From Hymenobacter crusticola (GTDB taxonomy: Bacteria; Bacteroidota; Bacteroidia; Cytophagales; Hymenobacteraceae): DNA of 64,000 nucleotides. The position numbers were made by a program, and so were the translations under genes. Positions 9,048 through 18,362 of this stretch are shown piece after piece. The notes beneath the pieces are model-generated. The model saw only the letters and a program-made list of their open reading frames with translations, made no database searches and was not told where the DNA came from. Position 1 is the stretch's first letter. Each line of letters starts with the position of its first letter. The stretch covers positions 1 through 64,000 of the forward strand of contig NZ_MTSE01000003.1 in assembly GCF_002154225.1 (NCBI RefSeq). Reading direction: 5' to 3'.

Positions 9048-10352
9048 CTACACGCGACGAATCTGCGCACCTAGGGCAGTCAAGCGCTTATCAATGTACT
9101 GGTAGCCGCGGTCAATCTGCTCCACGTTTTCTATCAGACTACGCCCCGTGGCCGAAAGGGCTGCAATCAGCAGTGCCACGCCCGCCCGAATATCTGGTGA
9201 TGTCATCGTGATACCGTGTAAGCGCGTGCGCTGGTCGAGCCCGATAACCGTGGCGCGGTGTGGGTCGCAGAGGATAATCTGAGCTCCCATATCGATCAAC
9301 TTGTCTACAAAAAACAGACGCGACTCAAACATCTTTTGGTGAATCAGCACTGTGCCTTTCGCCTGCGTAGCCACGACCAGAATTACACTGAGCAAGTCGG
9401 GAGTGAGTCCAGGCCACGTATGGTCCGATACGGTTAAGATACTGCCATCAAGGTAAGTGGCAATTTCGTAATGGTCCTGGGCCGGAATATAGATGTCGTC
9501 GCCGCGAAATTCTACCTGGATACCTAGCTTCCGGAAAGTATCTGGAATCAGGCCTAGCTCTTGAATCTGGCAATCCTTGATCGTGATTTCCGAACCTGTC
9601 ATGGCAGCGAGGCCAATGAAGGAACCGATTTCAATCATGTCGGGCAGCATGCGATGCTCAGTACCACCGAGCTTTTCGACACCTTCAATGGTCAGCAGAT
9701 TTGAGCCAATGCCGTTGATTTTGGCTCCCATGCGCACCAGCATTTTGCAAAGCTGCTGCAAGTAAGGCTCGCAAGCGGCGTTGTAGATGGTTGTAGTACC
9801 TTCCGCCAATACGGCAGCCATCACAATGTTAGCTGTGCCGGTTACCGAAGCTTCATCAAGCAACATATAAGTGCCCTTCAGACCGTTTGGCGCTGAAATA
9901 CGATAAAAATCGTTGCCTTCGAGCGTGAGCTGGCCACCCATTTTTTCTAAGCCTACGAAGTGCGTATCCAGCGGTCGACGCCCGATCTTGTCACCACCTG
10001 GTTTCGGCAGTTGGCATTTGCCGAAGCGTGACAGCATCGGACCTAGGATCATAACCGAACCACGCAGAGCTCGGCCTTGCGCTACAAACTGTTCTGAGTC
10101 AAGATAGCTCAGGTGCACATCATCTGCTTGAAAGCGATACGTATCGGAGGATAGCTTACCCACTTTCACGCCCATGTCACGCAACAATTCAATTAGCTTA
10201 TTGACGTCGCGGATATCGGGAATATTGGAAATAGTGACAGGCTCCGACGTGAGCAGAACCGCACACAAAATTTGAAGCGCTTCGTTTTTAGCGCCTTGGG
10301 GTATAATTTCTCCTTTCAGCGGTTGACCGCCGATTACTTCAAAACAGGCCAT
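9048..10352 (-). CDS. murA: UDP-N-acetylglucosamine 1-carboxyvinyltransferase with Asp in place of catalytic Cys
   Basis: A 434-residue MurA, full length for the family, which transfers enolpyruvate from PEP to UDP-GlcNAc in the first committed step of peptidoglycan synthesis. The N-terminal GAKNEAL (substrate Lys at about 22) and the loop PGGDKIGRRPLDTH are clear. In most MurA enzymes the loop reads PGGCxIGxRPxDxH and the Cys (Cys115 in E. coli) is the fosfomycin target; here it is Asp121. Natural Cys-to-Asp MurAs (for example Mycobacterium tuberculosis) are active and fosfomycin-insensitive, so intrinsic resistance is predicted. It follows the DUF4290 gene on the same strand, separated by a 103-bp gap containing an inverted repeat. 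Confidence 0.95.
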   Translation of the reverse strand: MACFEVIGGQPLKGEIIPQGAKNEALQILCAVLLTSEPVTISNIPDIRDVNKLIELLRDMGVKVGKLSSDTYRFQADDVHLSYLDSEQFVAQGRALRGSVMILGPMLSRFGKCQLPKPGGDKIGRRPLDTHFVGLEKMGGQLTLEGNDFYRISAPNGLKGTYMLLDEASVTGTANIVMAAVLAEGTTTIYNAACEPYLQQLCKMLVRMGAKINGIGSNLLTIEGVEKLGGTEHRMLPDMIEIGSFIGLAAMTGSEITIKDCQIQELGLIPDTFRKLGIQVEFRGDDIYIPAQDHYEIATYLDGSILTVSDHTWPGLTPDLLSVILVVATQAKGTVLIHQKMFESRLFFVDKLIDMGAQIILCDPHRATVIGLDQRTRLHGITMTSPDIRAGVALLIAALSATGRSLIENVEQIDRGYQYIDKRLTALGAQIRRV

Positions 10353-10364
10353 GAAAAAGAAGTT

Positions 10365-10444
10365 AGGAGCTAGGAGCTAGAAGCCGGAAGCTAGAATACA
10401 AGCATGTGCAGATTCTAACTTTCGGCTCCTAGCCCCTAGCTCCT
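10365..10444. repeat. Long imperfect intergenic inverted repeat (DUF4290-murA)
   Basis: Arms 10365-10397 and 10412-10444 match at 29 of 33 positions, and each arm contains the unit GGAGCTA twice. It fills almost the whole gap between two co-directional genes. There is no good U-run, so its role is unclear; it could be an RNA hairpin in the DUF4290-murA transcript. Confidence 0.8.
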
Positions 10445-10455
10445 GTAAAAGAATA

Positions 10456-11187
10456 TTACTGAGGAGGTTGTTGGGGCTCTTGGCGCTTCTTGCCACCACG
10501 GCGCTGCTTATCGCGACGGTTGTTCGTGTTGCCGCGACGAACCTCACGGTCGCCCCGCTCAGCACGGTCGCCTCGTTCAGCACGGTCGTTGCGTGGCTGC
10601 GGTACGATGAAGGGCGCCGGACGGCCTGTAGTAGCAAATTCAAACAGGTTCTGCGCATCTACTTGCGCCGGGTCTAACTCCAGCTTGCCGCCAGATAGCT
10701 CCTTCAGATGCTTCAGAATCGTGATATCCTTGGCGTTCTCCTTGTTATGCGAGCGGTACAAGAACTTCATAGTGCGCCCAATAGCAATAGTTGCCTGCTC
10801 ACGCTCAGCTGGATCTTCTAAGGTTAGCGCTTTTTCGATCAGCAACTCGACACCCCGGCCGTAGGCCTTCAATTTAGGGGAGTCTTTTGGGTATGCAACT
10901 CTTTCCGGCTCTTGCTCTAGGTCGAGACTCTTGAGCGGGAAGGGGCTATCCACATCCAGCTCTTCGTCGGCCATCATAAACAGATGGTGCCATACTTTCT
11001 GCTGGGAGTCCGGCTGGTCGCGCAAGTTAGGATTGAGGCGGAAGATGAGCTGCACAATCTGCTGAGCACGACGAGTGCGCTCGATTCTGTCCTCAATTGT
11101 GCGCAGCGTTTGCACCAGTTCATAGGTGCTCTGGCCGTATTCGCGCAGCAACAGCTCGTTTTTATAAGGGGAGGGAAGGTATGTCAT
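10456..11187 (-). CDS. DUF4290 domain protein with basic low-complexity tail
   Basis: A 243-residue protein recognised as DUF4290, a family of unknown function restricted to Bacteroidota and, as I recall, often found next to murA as here. Residues 1-190 are mostly helical and charged. The last 50 residues are disordered and strongly basic, with two copies of RAERGD followed by runs of Arg, Asn, Lys and Gln, suggesting nucleic-acid or acidic-surface contact (inference). It probably starts the transcript that continues into murA. No catalytic motif was recognised. Confidence 0.8.
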   Translation of the reverse strand: MTYLPSPYKNELLLREYGQSTYELVQTLRTIEDRIERTRRAQQIVQLIFRLNPNLRDQPDSQQKVWHHLFMMADEELDVDSPFPLKSLDLEQEPERVAYPKDSPKLKAYGRGVELLIEKALTLEDPAEREQATIAIGRTMKFLYRSHNKENAKDITILKHLKELSGGKLELDPAQVDAQNLFEFATTGRPAPFIVPQPRNDRAERGDRAERGDREVRRGNTNNRRDKQRRGGKKRQEPQQPPQ

Positions 11188-11306
11188 CTAAAAGTAGGAG
11201 AAACCTAGCTTGTGCTTCAAAGAAAGCGACGCACGATTTTAGGCGTGTAAATATAGGTAGAAGCTGATGGATAAAAGTTCTCCACGAAGCTAGGTTGAGC
11301 GGGCAC

Positions 11307-13559
11307 CTATAATACCCGCAACTTGGCGAAACTCAGCAACAGCGTCTTTTCGCCGACTTCTTCAAACTGAATAATGGCCTTGGTAGAACCTGCCTGCGTT
11401 TCGAGCTTTGCTACGGTTCCGAAGCCAAACTTTGGGTGCTCTACGCGCTGGCCCGTCGTAAGGTTGGAAGTGTCACTAGGTTGAAAGTCAGCGGGTGGCG
11501 TGTAGCCTTTTGCCACCGTTTTGCGCGGAGCAGGCGGCAGGAGGTTGCTCCGGCGCTCCAGCACATGCCCAAACGGCGACTCACCTGGCCCCGAACCCGG
11601 ACTCGCCGAGAACTTGAAGTCCACGTACTGTGGATCAATCTCATCCAGGAAGCGGCTTTTCTCGCAGCTGCGCAGGTTGCCCCACTGGTAGCGCGACGTA
11701 GCGTAGCTGAGCGTTAGCTTCTTCTCGGCCCGCGTGATGGCCACGTAAAACAAGCGGCGCTCCTCTTCTAAGTCAGCCCGCGAGGTAATCATCATTTGGG
11801 AAGGAAAGAGGTTTTCCTCCATACCCACAATGTATACGTTGCGGAACTCTAGCCCTTTCGCCGAGTGAATCGTCATTAGGGTTACCATCTCGCCGTCTTG
11901 TTGGGCGTCTTTGGTATCGGCGTCGGTAACCAGGGCAATGTCTTGCAGGAAGGAAGCCAACGACTTGTCTTCCCGCTCCGGATCGTCCACGTATTCTTTG
12001 ATACCGTTGAGCAATTCCTGGATGTTCTCGTAGCGCGACAAGCCTTCGATGCTCTTATCAGCGTATAATTCCTCAATCATGCCGGAGTTCTTGGCAATGA
12101 ACTTGGCCGCCTCAAATGCATCTTCCTTGCCTGCTACCACCGTGTAGCTTTTGATCTGCTCGGCAAAGCCAACCACCGGATTAGCAACCCGCGTGGGCAA
12201 AAACTTATCCGCGTTGCTAACCACTTCCCAAATCGTGTGGTTTGCTTCCTCAGCCGCGTTGATCAGTTTGCTTACCGTAGTGTCGCCAATGCCACGCTTA
12301 GGGTAATTGATAACCCGTCGCAATGCTTGCTCATCGTTGGGGTTTACGGTCATGCGCAAGTAGGCCACTAAGTCCTTGATTTCTTTGCGCTGATAGAACG
12401 ACAGGCCACCGACAATTTTGTACTTGATGTTAAGCTTGCGTAGCGCCTCTTCCATTGCCCGGCTTTGGGCATTGGTGCGGTAGAGGATAGCAAAATCGTC
12501 GTAGGACAAGTGATGGTTCATCTTGTCTTCGTAGATCGAATTGGCAATCAGCTTGCCTTCCTCGTTGTCGGAGGCAGCCTTGATTACCTCGATGAGCGTG
12601 CCTTCCTCGTTCTCCGAGAAAACATCCTTGCGTAGCTGCGCTTTGTTGTTCTTAATGACCGAGTTGGCGGCCCGAACAATGTTCTTCGTGGAGCGGTAGT
12701 TTTGCTCTAGCTTGAAGACTTGCAGCTCCGGGTAATCTTTCTCAAAATTGAGAATATTGCTGATATCGGCGCCCCGGAAGGCGTAAATGCTTTGGGCATC
12801 GTCGCCTACTACGCAAATGTTGCGGTCTTTGGCAGCTAGCTTACGCGTGATTAGGTACTGCGAATAGTTCGTGTCCTGATACTCGTCGACCATCACATAT
12901 TTAAAAATGTTCTGGTACTTGTTCAGCACATCCACGTGATCCTTAAACAGGACGTTGGTCTGGTACAGCAGGTCGTCGAAGTCCATGGCGCCGGCTTTGA
13001 AGCAGCGCTGGGCGTATTGCTGGTAGATAACACCAATTTTTGGCCGCAGCGCCGCCTCATCATCCTGCCGGATCACCGGGTCGTTGAGGTATTGCTGCAC
13101 CGAAATTAGTTTGTTCTTAGCGGCCGAGATACGACCTAGCACCATGCCTGGTTTGTAGAGCTTGTCATCTAGCTCTAGTTCTTTCACAATCTGCGTTACC
13201 AGCGTTTTGCTGTCCTGCGTGTCGTAAATGGTGAAAGAGCGCGGGTATCCAATCTTATCGGCTTCTGAGCGCAGAATGCGAGCAAACACGGAGTGAAAGG
13301 TGCCCATCCACACATTTTTCGCATCAGGGCCGACAACCTTCTCGATCCGCACCCGCATTTCCTTGGCGGCCTTGTTCGTAAAGGTGAGGGCCAGGATATT
13401 GAACGGGTCGACGCCTTTCTCTAGCAAGTGCGCGATACGGTAGGTAAGTACGCGCGTCTTGCCCGAGCCGGCGCCCGCGATAATCATGCACGGGCCTTCG
13501 GTGTTCATCACCGCACCCGCCTGGGAGGGATTTAGTAGGGAGAGATAATCTAGTGCCAT
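11307..13559 (-). CDS. PcrA/UvrD-type superfamily 1A DNA helicase
   Basis: A 750-residue 3'-5' DNA helicase of the UvrD/Rep/PcrA group. Visible motifs include the Q-motif and Walker A (NPSQAGAV..., AGAGSGKT at about 28-35), motif II VDEYQDTN, motif III GDDAQSIYAFRGA, motif IV QNYRST, motif V TIHSAKGLEF and motif VI YVAITRAEKKL. The C-terminal GQRVEHPKFGFGTV segment is the Tudor-like PcrA tail that contacts RNA polymerase in PcrA/UvrD. The expected role is nucleotide-excision repair and removal of replication/transcription obstacles. The start at 13559 lies about 25 bp after the predicted transcription start of a minus-strand promoter. Confidence 0.93.
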   Translation of the reverse strand: MALDYLSLLNPSQAGAVMNTEGPCMIIAGAGSGKTRVLTYRIAHLLEKGVDPFNILALTFTNKAAKEMRVRIEKVVGPDAKNVWMGTFHSVFARILRSEADKIGYPRSFTIYDTQDSKTLVTQIVKELELDDKLYKPGMVLGRISAAKNKLISVQQYLNDPVIRQDDEAALRPKIGVIYQQYAQRCFKAGAMDFDDLLYQTNVLFKDHVDVLNKYQNIFKYVMVDEYQDTNYSQYLITRKLAAKDRNICVVGDDAQSIYAFRGADISNILNFEKDYPELQVFKLEQNYRSTKNIVRAANSVIKNNKAQLRKDVFSENEEGTLIEVIKAASDNEEGKLIANSIYEDKMNHHLSYDDFAILYRTNAQSRAMEEALRKLNIKYKIVGGLSFYQRKEIKDLVAYLRMTVNPNDEQALRRVINYPKRGIGDTTVSKLINAAEEANHTIWEVVSNADKFLPTRVANPVVGFAEQIKSYTVVAGKEDAFEAAKFIAKNSGMIEELYADKSIEGLSRYENIQELLNGIKEYVDDPEREDKSLASFLQDIALVTDADTKDAQQDGEMVTLMTIHSAKGLEFRNVYIVGMEENLFPSQMMITSRADLEEERRLFYVAITRAEKKLTLSYATSRYQWGNLRSCEKSRFLDEIDPQYVDFKFSASPGSGPGESPFGHVLERRSNLLPPAPRKTVAKGYTPPADFQPSDTSNLTTGQRVEHPKFGFGTVAKLETQAGSTKAIIQFEEVGEKTLLLSFAKLRVL

Positions 13560-13590
13560 TCTTCAAATACAACCAACACTGCTGCTAAAG

Positions 13591-13598
13591 CAAAGGTA
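13591..13598 (-). promoter_or_regulatory. Candidate -7 box for the helicase gene
   Basis: Minus-strand TACCTTTG fits the Bacteroidota TAnnTTTG consensus and lies about 32 bp upstream of the helicase start. No clear -33 TTG was found. Confidence 0.5.
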
Positions 13599-13900
13599 AG
13601 GCTTTGATTGGGGAAAGCCGAGTAGCTGCAACTCAGGGAGCTGCTGTTTGGAAAACGGTACTAATGCCGCTTTGGTGCCCTTTGCTTGCGCAAGTCTGAG
13701 CCAAATACAAGTGCTGTCACACCCAATAGGTGATTGAGGAAGCTGAGCACGTGTTTATTTGTCAAGCGTAAAGGTACACAACAGGAGCGCGACCTAGCGA
13801 AAGAGTAACAAAGCAAAGTTATTGGGGCAGCGTCCTTCTGCTTTGTTAGGTAAGCCTCCGGCATTCGGTAACACCGCTCAACAATTTGCCCAGTTACTCC

Positions 13901-13928
13901 CTTGCTCCGTTCCTCTTGTCTATCTTTG
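13901..13928 (+). promoter_or_regulatory. Candidate promoter for the DUF3109 gene
   Basis: TATCTTTG at 13921-13928 (TAnnTTTG) with CTTG about 16 bp upstream. The predicted start of transcription is about 15-20 bp before the ATG at 13951. Confidence 0.6.
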
Positions 13929-13950
13929 TAGTCCGCTTGCCTGTAATACC

Positions 13951-14520
13951 ATGATTATTATTCAAAATACCGTCATTTCTGACGACGTTCGCGACAACTT
14001 TTTTGTCTGCAACCTAGAAGCGTGCAAAGGAGCTTGCTGCGTAGAGGGCGACCTAGGTGCGCCTTTAGAGGAACATGAGCTAGCTATCCTGGAAGCTGAG
14101 TACGATAAGATCAAGCCGTTTCTCACCGAGGCTGGTCAGCAAGCAATTGAAGAGCAAGGGCTCTACATTAAAGATTGGGAGGATGACTACAGCACCACGA
14201 CTATCAACGACCGGGAGTGTGCCTATGCTCTCTACGATGAGCGGGGGATTCTAAAGTGCGGCATCGAGCAAGCGTACCTAGCTGGTGCCACGAGCTTCAA
14301 AAAGCCCATCAGCTGTCACCTGTACCCCATCCGTATCACTAAATACGAAGACTTCGAAGCCTTGAATTACGACCGGTGGAACATCTGTAATCCGGCCTGT
14401 TCTTTCGGAGCTACCCTAGGTGTGCGAATTTATCAATTTCTGAAAGAGCCACTTATCCGTAAATATGGAGAAGAGTGGTACGGAGAGTTAGTGCAGGAAA
14501 TAGAAAATCCGCAGGATTAG
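13951..14520 (+). CDS. DUF3109 family cysteine-rich protein
   Basis: A 189-residue protein of the DUF3109 family, common in Bacteroidota and of unknown function. It has a CX4CX3CC cluster near residues 21-31 ([11 protein letters not shown]) and further conserved cysteines in RECAYAL, LKCGIEQ, ISCHLYP and ICNPACS, spaced like a zinc or iron-sulphur site of the YkgJ type (inference). ATG at 13951 is chosen because the family begins here and a good promoter box lies just upstream; the longer open frame upstream is not protein-like. It is transcribed alone and ends in a 34-bp perfect hairpin. Confidence 0.82.
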   Translation: MIIIQNTVISDDVRDNFFVCNLEACKGACCVEGDLGAPLEEHELAILEAEYDKIKPFLTEAGQQAIEEQGLYIKDWEDDYSTTTINDRECAYALYDERGILKCGIEQAYLAGATSFKKPISCHLYPIRITKYEDFEALNYDRWNICNPACSFGATLGVRIYQFLKEPLIRKYGEEWYGELVQEIENPQD

Positions 14521-14525
14521 GAAGC

Positions 14526-14597
14526 GAAACCTAAACCTCTTAACTACAAAGCCCAGCTACTGCTAGCTGGGCTTTGTAGTTAAGAGGTTTAGGTTTC
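14526..14597. terminator. Bidirectional terminator with perfect 34-bp stem
   Basis: Arms 14526-14559 and 14564-14597 are exact reverse complements around a 4-nt loop, between the convergent DUF3109 and accC genes. Confidence 0.92.
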
Positions 14598-14598
14598 T

Positions 14599-15942
14599 TT
14601 ACAACACAGAGAAATCAAACGAATCTAGGAACGCTGTGGTGAAATTGCCGGCGCGGAAATCTACGTTATCCATCAAAGCTAGGTGGAAGGGAATTGTTGT
14701 TTTCACACCTTCTACAACAAACTCGCTTAGTGCACGCTTCATCTTCACAATGCACTCCTCACGGGTTTGGGCTACCGTGATAAGCTTGGCAATCATAGAA
14801 TCGTAGTTCGGCGGAATGGTGTAGCCCGCGTATACGTGCGTATCAACGCGTACGCCATGGCCACCGGGTATGTGCAACACCGTGATTTTTCCGGGTGAGG
14901 GGCGGAAGCCATTAGCGGGATCCTCCGCGTTGATGCGGCACTCCATGGCATGCATTTGAGGCAAATAGTCTTTGCCACTGATCGGTACGCCGGCGGCTAC
15001 TTTGATTTGCTCTTTGATGAGGTCATAGTTCACAACTTCTTCCGTAATTGGGTGCTCCACCTGAATACGGGTGTTCATTTCCATGAAGTAGAAGTCGCGG
15101 TTTTTGTCGACCAAGAACTCAATGGTGCCTACGCCTTCGTAGCTGATGGCTTTGGCGCCAGCTACTGCTGCTTTGCCCATCTTCTCGCGAAGCTTGTCGG
15201 TCATGAAAGGAGAGGGGGTTTCCTCCACAAGCTTCTGGTGACGGCGCTGAATAGAGCAGTCGCGTTCCGAAAGGTGAGCGGCCCGGCCGTACTGATCGCC
15301 TACAAGTTGGATCTCGATGTGGTGAGGCTCCTCTACATACTTCTCCAGGTAGATACCGTCGTTGCCAAAAGCAGCTTGTGCTTCGGTACGGGCGCTATTC
15401 CAAGCTTTTTCAAACTCGTCGTCGTTGCGCACAATGCGCATGCCCCGGCCGCCACCTCCAGCCGTTGCTTTCAAAATGACGGGGTACTTTACTTTGTGTG
15501 CTACCTTCAGGCCTTCGGCAATCGAATCTAATAGGCCATCGGAGCCGGGAATAGTTGGCACACCAGCCTTCTTCATGGTTGCCTTGGCCGAAGCCTTATC
15601 ACCCATGGAGTTGATCATCTCGGGCGTAGCACCGATAAACTTGATGCCATTCTCCTGGCAAACGCGCGAAAACTCCGCGTTTTCACTCAAGAAGCCATAG
15701 CCGGGGTGAATAGCATCGGCGTTGGTGATTTCGGCGGCGGCGATTAAGCTAGGGATGTTCAGGTAGGATTGCGCCGAGGCTGGGGGACCAATACACACGG
15801 CTTCGTCGGCAAAACGCACGTGTAGACTTTCCTTGTCAGCGGTCGAATACACAGCCACCGTTTTGATGCCCATTTCCTTGCAGGTGCGAATGATGCGCAA
15901 CGCAATTTCACCCCGGTTGGCAACTAATATTTTCTTGAACAT
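14599..15942 (-). CDS. accC: Acetyl-CoA carboxylase, biotin carboxylase subunit
   Basis: A 447-residue biotin carboxylase of normal length. It uses ATP and bicarbonate to carboxylate the biotin on AccB, starting fatty-acid synthesis. The N-terminal [16 protein letters not shown], the ATP-grasp glycine loop GGGGRGMR (about 165-172) and the catalytic segment [16 protein letters not shown] (about 288-303) are intact. It is the last gene of the minus-strand efp-accB-accC group and is separated from accB by about 100 bp holding a long inverted repeat. The carboxyltransferase genes (accA, accD) are not in the window. Confidence 0.96.
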   Translation of the reverse strand: MFKKILVANRGEIALRIIRTCKEMGIKTVAVYSTADKESLHVRFADEAVCIGPPASAQSYLNIPSLIAAAEITNADAIHPGYGFLSENAEFSRVCQENGIKFIGATPEMINSMGDKASAKATMKKAGVPTIPGSDGLLDSIAEGLKVAHKVKYPVILKATAGGGGRGMRIVRNDDEFEKAWNSARTEAQAAFGNDGIYLEKYVEEPHHIEIQLVGDQYGRAAHLSERDCSIQRRHQKLVEETPSPFMTDKLREKMGKAAVAGAKAISYEGVGTIEFLVDKNRDFYFMEMNTRIQVEHPITEEVVNYDLIKEQIKVAAGVPISGKDYLPQMHAMECRINAEDPANGFRPSPGKITVLHIPGGHGVRVDTHVYAGYTIPPNYDSMIAKLITVAQTREECIVKMKRALSEFVVEGVKTTIPFHLALMDNVDFRAGNFTTAFLDSFDFSVL

Positions 15943-15961
15943 GGGTCTTTGATCTAGATGT

Positions 15962-16034
15962 GAGAACGGAGAGCTTAGAACGGAAACAAAAGGTAGTGTA
16001 CCACCTAGGTCTCCGTTCTAAGCTCTCCGTTCTA
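15962..16034. repeat. Long intergenic inverted repeat (accB-accC)
   Basis: Arms 15962-15984 and 16012-16034 match at 22 of 23 positions and each holds AGAACGGA-type units twice. The loop contains an ACCTAGGT octamer. It may modulate read-through between accB and accC. Confidence 0.82.
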
Positions 16035-16045
16035 AGCTCTGAAAA

Positions 16046-16573
16046 TTACATTGGCTCAATCAGGAACAGCGGCTGGTCGTACTCGACCGGAGTGGCGTTT
16101 TCAACCATCACCTTCACTACCCGTCCCGAAGTTTCAGCTTCAATTTCGTTGAACAGCTTCATGGCTTCGATGATACATATCACTTGGCCTTGCTCTACTA
16201 AATCGCCTACGTTTACTAGAGCGGGGCTGTCGGGGGTGGCCGCGCGGTAGAACGTACCGATCATAGGCGATTTCAGTGGCACGTAGTTGCTGCTTGGGGC
16301 AGCTGCTGGTGCGGCAGCCGGTGTAGCGGCTGGGACTGGGCTAGCCGCTGGGGTTGCGGCAACAGGAGCGGCCTGCGCGGGTGCTGCAGGAGCCGGCGTC
16401 GAGCTGATCACCGGCTTATAGCTAGGCTCACGCTGCACCGAGATCTTAAACTCCTCGGTTTCGATGTTGACTTTGTTCAGACCCGACTTGGCGATGAAGT
16501 CGATCAACTCTTGGAGTTCTTTTGCTTTCATAGCAGGCTGCTTCTGCGGGGAATTACTTGACTCGTTCGACAT
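16046..16573 (-). CDS. accB: Biotin carboxyl carrier protein of acetyl-CoA carboxylase
   Basis: A 175-residue BCCP. The N-terminal helix [18 protein letters not shown] is typical of the family, then an Ala/Pro-rich flexible linker (about 59-95), then the biotinyl domain with the modification site EAMKLFN, where Lys139 carries biotin. The listed start overlaps the 3' end of efp by 20 bp, suggesting coupled translation. An internal ATG at 16531 would remove 14 poorly conserved residues and is a real alternative. It works with AccC downstream. Confidence 0.93.
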   Translation of the reverse strand: MSNESSNSPQKQPAMKAKELQELIDFIAKSGLNKVNIETEEFKISVQREPSYKPVISSTPAPAAPAQAAPVAATPAASPVPAATPAAAPAAAPSSNYVPLKSPMIGTFYRAATPDSPALVNVGDLVEQGQVICIIEAMKLFNEIEAETSGRVVKVMVENATPVEYDQPLFLIEPM

Positions 16574-17117
16574 AAGAATAGTCGCGCGTATCGACGCGGA
16601 TTTTTGTGTCTTGCTCGATGAATAAGGGCACTTGAATACGCGCTCCGGTTTCTACTGTTGCGGGCTTAAGGGTGTTCGTTGCCGTATCACCGCGCAGACC
16701 AGGCTCCGTGTACGTCACCATGAGTTCTACGAAAGGCGGCAGTTCAGCGGTGAGAGGCTGTTCCGTTTCGGCGTGGAACAAGATGGTAACTTCCTGGCCG
16801 TCCTTCAACAAATCGTGAAATGGCACCATCGACTCAGGCAGCGTTACTTGCTCGAAGTCCGCATTGTTCATGAAGTTATAGCCGTATTCATCCTTATACA
16901 AGAACTGGTGAGGCCGCTGCTCCACCCGCGCCGTCGTTACTTTTACGCCCGCGTTGAAGGTGTTGTCAATGACTTTACCCGTCTTGATGTTGCGCAGCTT
17001 GGTACGTACAAACGCAGGACCTTTTCCTGGCTTCACGTGCTGAAATTCGGTGATGATGTACAAGTCGCCGTTGTACTCGAGGCAGAGGCCGTTTTTGAAA
17101 TCTGCGGTGGTTGCCAT
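16554..17117 (-). CDS. efp: Translation elongation factor P
   Basis: A 187-residue EF-P with the usual three beta-barrel domains. It relieves ribosome stalling at polyproline. The tip loop reads KPGKGPAF with Lys32 at the position that is modified or contacts the peptidyl-tRNA in EF-P; no modification enzyme gene is visible in the window. The C-terminal [13 protein letters not shown] matches the family end. Placement just before accB and accC is a recurring arrangement. A terminator-like hairpin lies between fabH and efp, so efp may have its own promoter. Confidence 0.96.
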   Translation of the reverse strand: MATTADFKNGLCLEYNGDLYIITEFQHVKPGKGPAFVRTKLRNIKTGKVIDNTFNAGVKVTTARVEQRPHQFLYKDEYGYNFMNNADFEQVTLPESMVPFHDLLKDGQEVTILFHAETEQPLTAELPPFVELMVTYTEPGLRGDTATNTLKPATVETGARIQVPLFIEQDTKIRVDTRDYSYVERVK

Positions 17118-17215
17118 CTGTATAGTATTGAATTTTAGGTGTTGAGTTTTGAATCAGAGCCTGAAAGCTGAATAGGTAGGAATCAGAACTCCATCAATTC
17201 ACCATTCACCAGTCA

Positions 17216-17259
17216 AAATCAAAAAAGAAGTGCCGTCCCGTAAGATGGCGGGGCGGCAC
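17216..17259 (-). terminator. Minus-strand terminator between fabH and efp
   Basis: Arms 17230-17240 and 17249-17259 pair over 11 bp with one wobble position. On the minus strand the hairpin is followed by a T-rich run (17229 down to 17216). It would separate the DUF177-rpmF-plsX-fabH transcript from efp-accB-accC, fully or partly. Confidence 0.72.
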
Positions 17260-17303
17260 AACGGGAGTGCAAGTATAGAGGTTTTCCGCGTTCAGCCCAT
17301 TAG

Positions 17304-18317
17304 TTAAGCGAACTGCGGGTCAGGTTTCGGGTCGTAAGCCCATTTTAGGTACAACGCACCCCACGTAAACCCGCCGCCAAAGGCCGCAATGATGAGGTTG
17401 TCGCCTTTATGCAATTTGGTTTCGTAATCAGCGAGGCACAGCGGAATGGTGCCGTTGGTGGTGTTGCCATAACGATGAATGTTAAGCATTACCTTTTCTT
17501 CACCTACGCCCATGCGGTGAGCCGTCGCGTCGATAATACGCTTGTTTGCTTGGTGCGGTACTAGCCACGCCACGTCATCAGCCGTCAGATGATTGCGTTC
17601 CATGACCTGAGCCGCTACATCTGCCATGTTTTTTACGGCAAATTTGAACACTGTAGCACCTTCTTGGTGCACATAATGCTCACGCTTAGCAACCGTCTCA
17701 GCCGATGGCGGACGGCGGCTGCCCCCGGCCTTTTGGTGCAAATAAGGCTCGCCATGACCATCAGAGCACAGTACTTGGTCTTGCAGACCTAAGCCTTCCG
17801 TGCTTGGCTCCAGCAATACGGCGCCGGCACCATCTCCGAAGATAATGCAAGTGGCTCGATCAGTGTAATCAATGATGCTCGACATCTTGTCGGCACCGAT
17901 GACAATTACTTTCTTGTAAGCACCCGTTTGAATAAACTGAGCACCTGTAGTAAGCGCGAAGATGAAGCCGGAACACGCAGCTTGCATATCGAAGCTGAAG
18001 GCATTGTTGATGCCTACGGCAGCCGAAATGATGTTAGCGGTGGCCGGAAACACTAAGTCAGGCGTAGTTGTCGCGCAAATGACCAAGTCTATTTCTTCGG
18101 GGCGTGTACCAGTCTTCGCCAGCAACTGTTGTACCGCTTTAATCCCCATCACAGAAGTGCCCTGATCCTCACCCTTTAGGATGTGTCGTTCCTCAATACC
18201 GGTTCGACTAACAATCCACTCGTCAGTAGTATCTACTAAGGTTTCGAGCTCTTTATTAGTGAGGATGTAATCGGGCACGTAGGCGCCCACCCCAGTAATG
18301 GCGGCGGTAATTTTCAT
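17304..18317 (-). CDS. fabH: 3-oxoacyl-[acyl-carrier-protein] synthase III
   Basis: A 337-residue FabH that condenses an acyl-CoA starter with malonyl-ACP to begin fatty-acid elongation. The Cys-His-Asn triad is visible: Cys115 in AACSGF, His255 in PHQANKRI and Asn285 in RYGNTTNG. In Bacteroidota this enzyme often prefers branched starters, but specificity cannot be read here. It follows plsX by 45 bp on the same strand, and a terminator hairpin stands after it. Start and length agree with the family. Confidence 0.95.
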   Translation of the reverse strand: MKITAAITGVGAYVPDYILTNKELETLVDTTDEWIVSRTGIEERHILKGEDQGTSVMGIKAVQQLLAKTGTRPEEIDLVICATTTPDLVFPATANIISAAVGINNAFSFDMQAACSGFIFALTTGAQFIQTGAYKKVIVIGADKMSSIIDYTDRATCIIFGDGAGAVLLEPSTEGLGLQDQVLCSDGHGEPYLHQKAGGSRRPPSAETVAKREHYVHQEGATVFKFAVKNMADVAAQVMERNHLTADDVAWLVPHQANKRIIDATAHRMGVGEEKVMLNIHRYGNTTNGTIPLCLADYETKLHKGDNLIIAAFGGGFTWGALYLKWAYDPKPDPQFA

Positions 18318-18362
18318 TGGGGGCGCAAAAGCAGCTTGTCGGTAGAAAGATTGCTACCAGAC

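Larger units (their letters stand above)
13560..13950. other. Divergent intergenic region (helicase / DUF3109)
   Basis: 391 bp without a convincing gene. It holds divergent promoter candidates at each end (13591-13598 minus, 13901-13928 plus). The middle part shows no strong repeat or structure. Confidence 0.6.
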
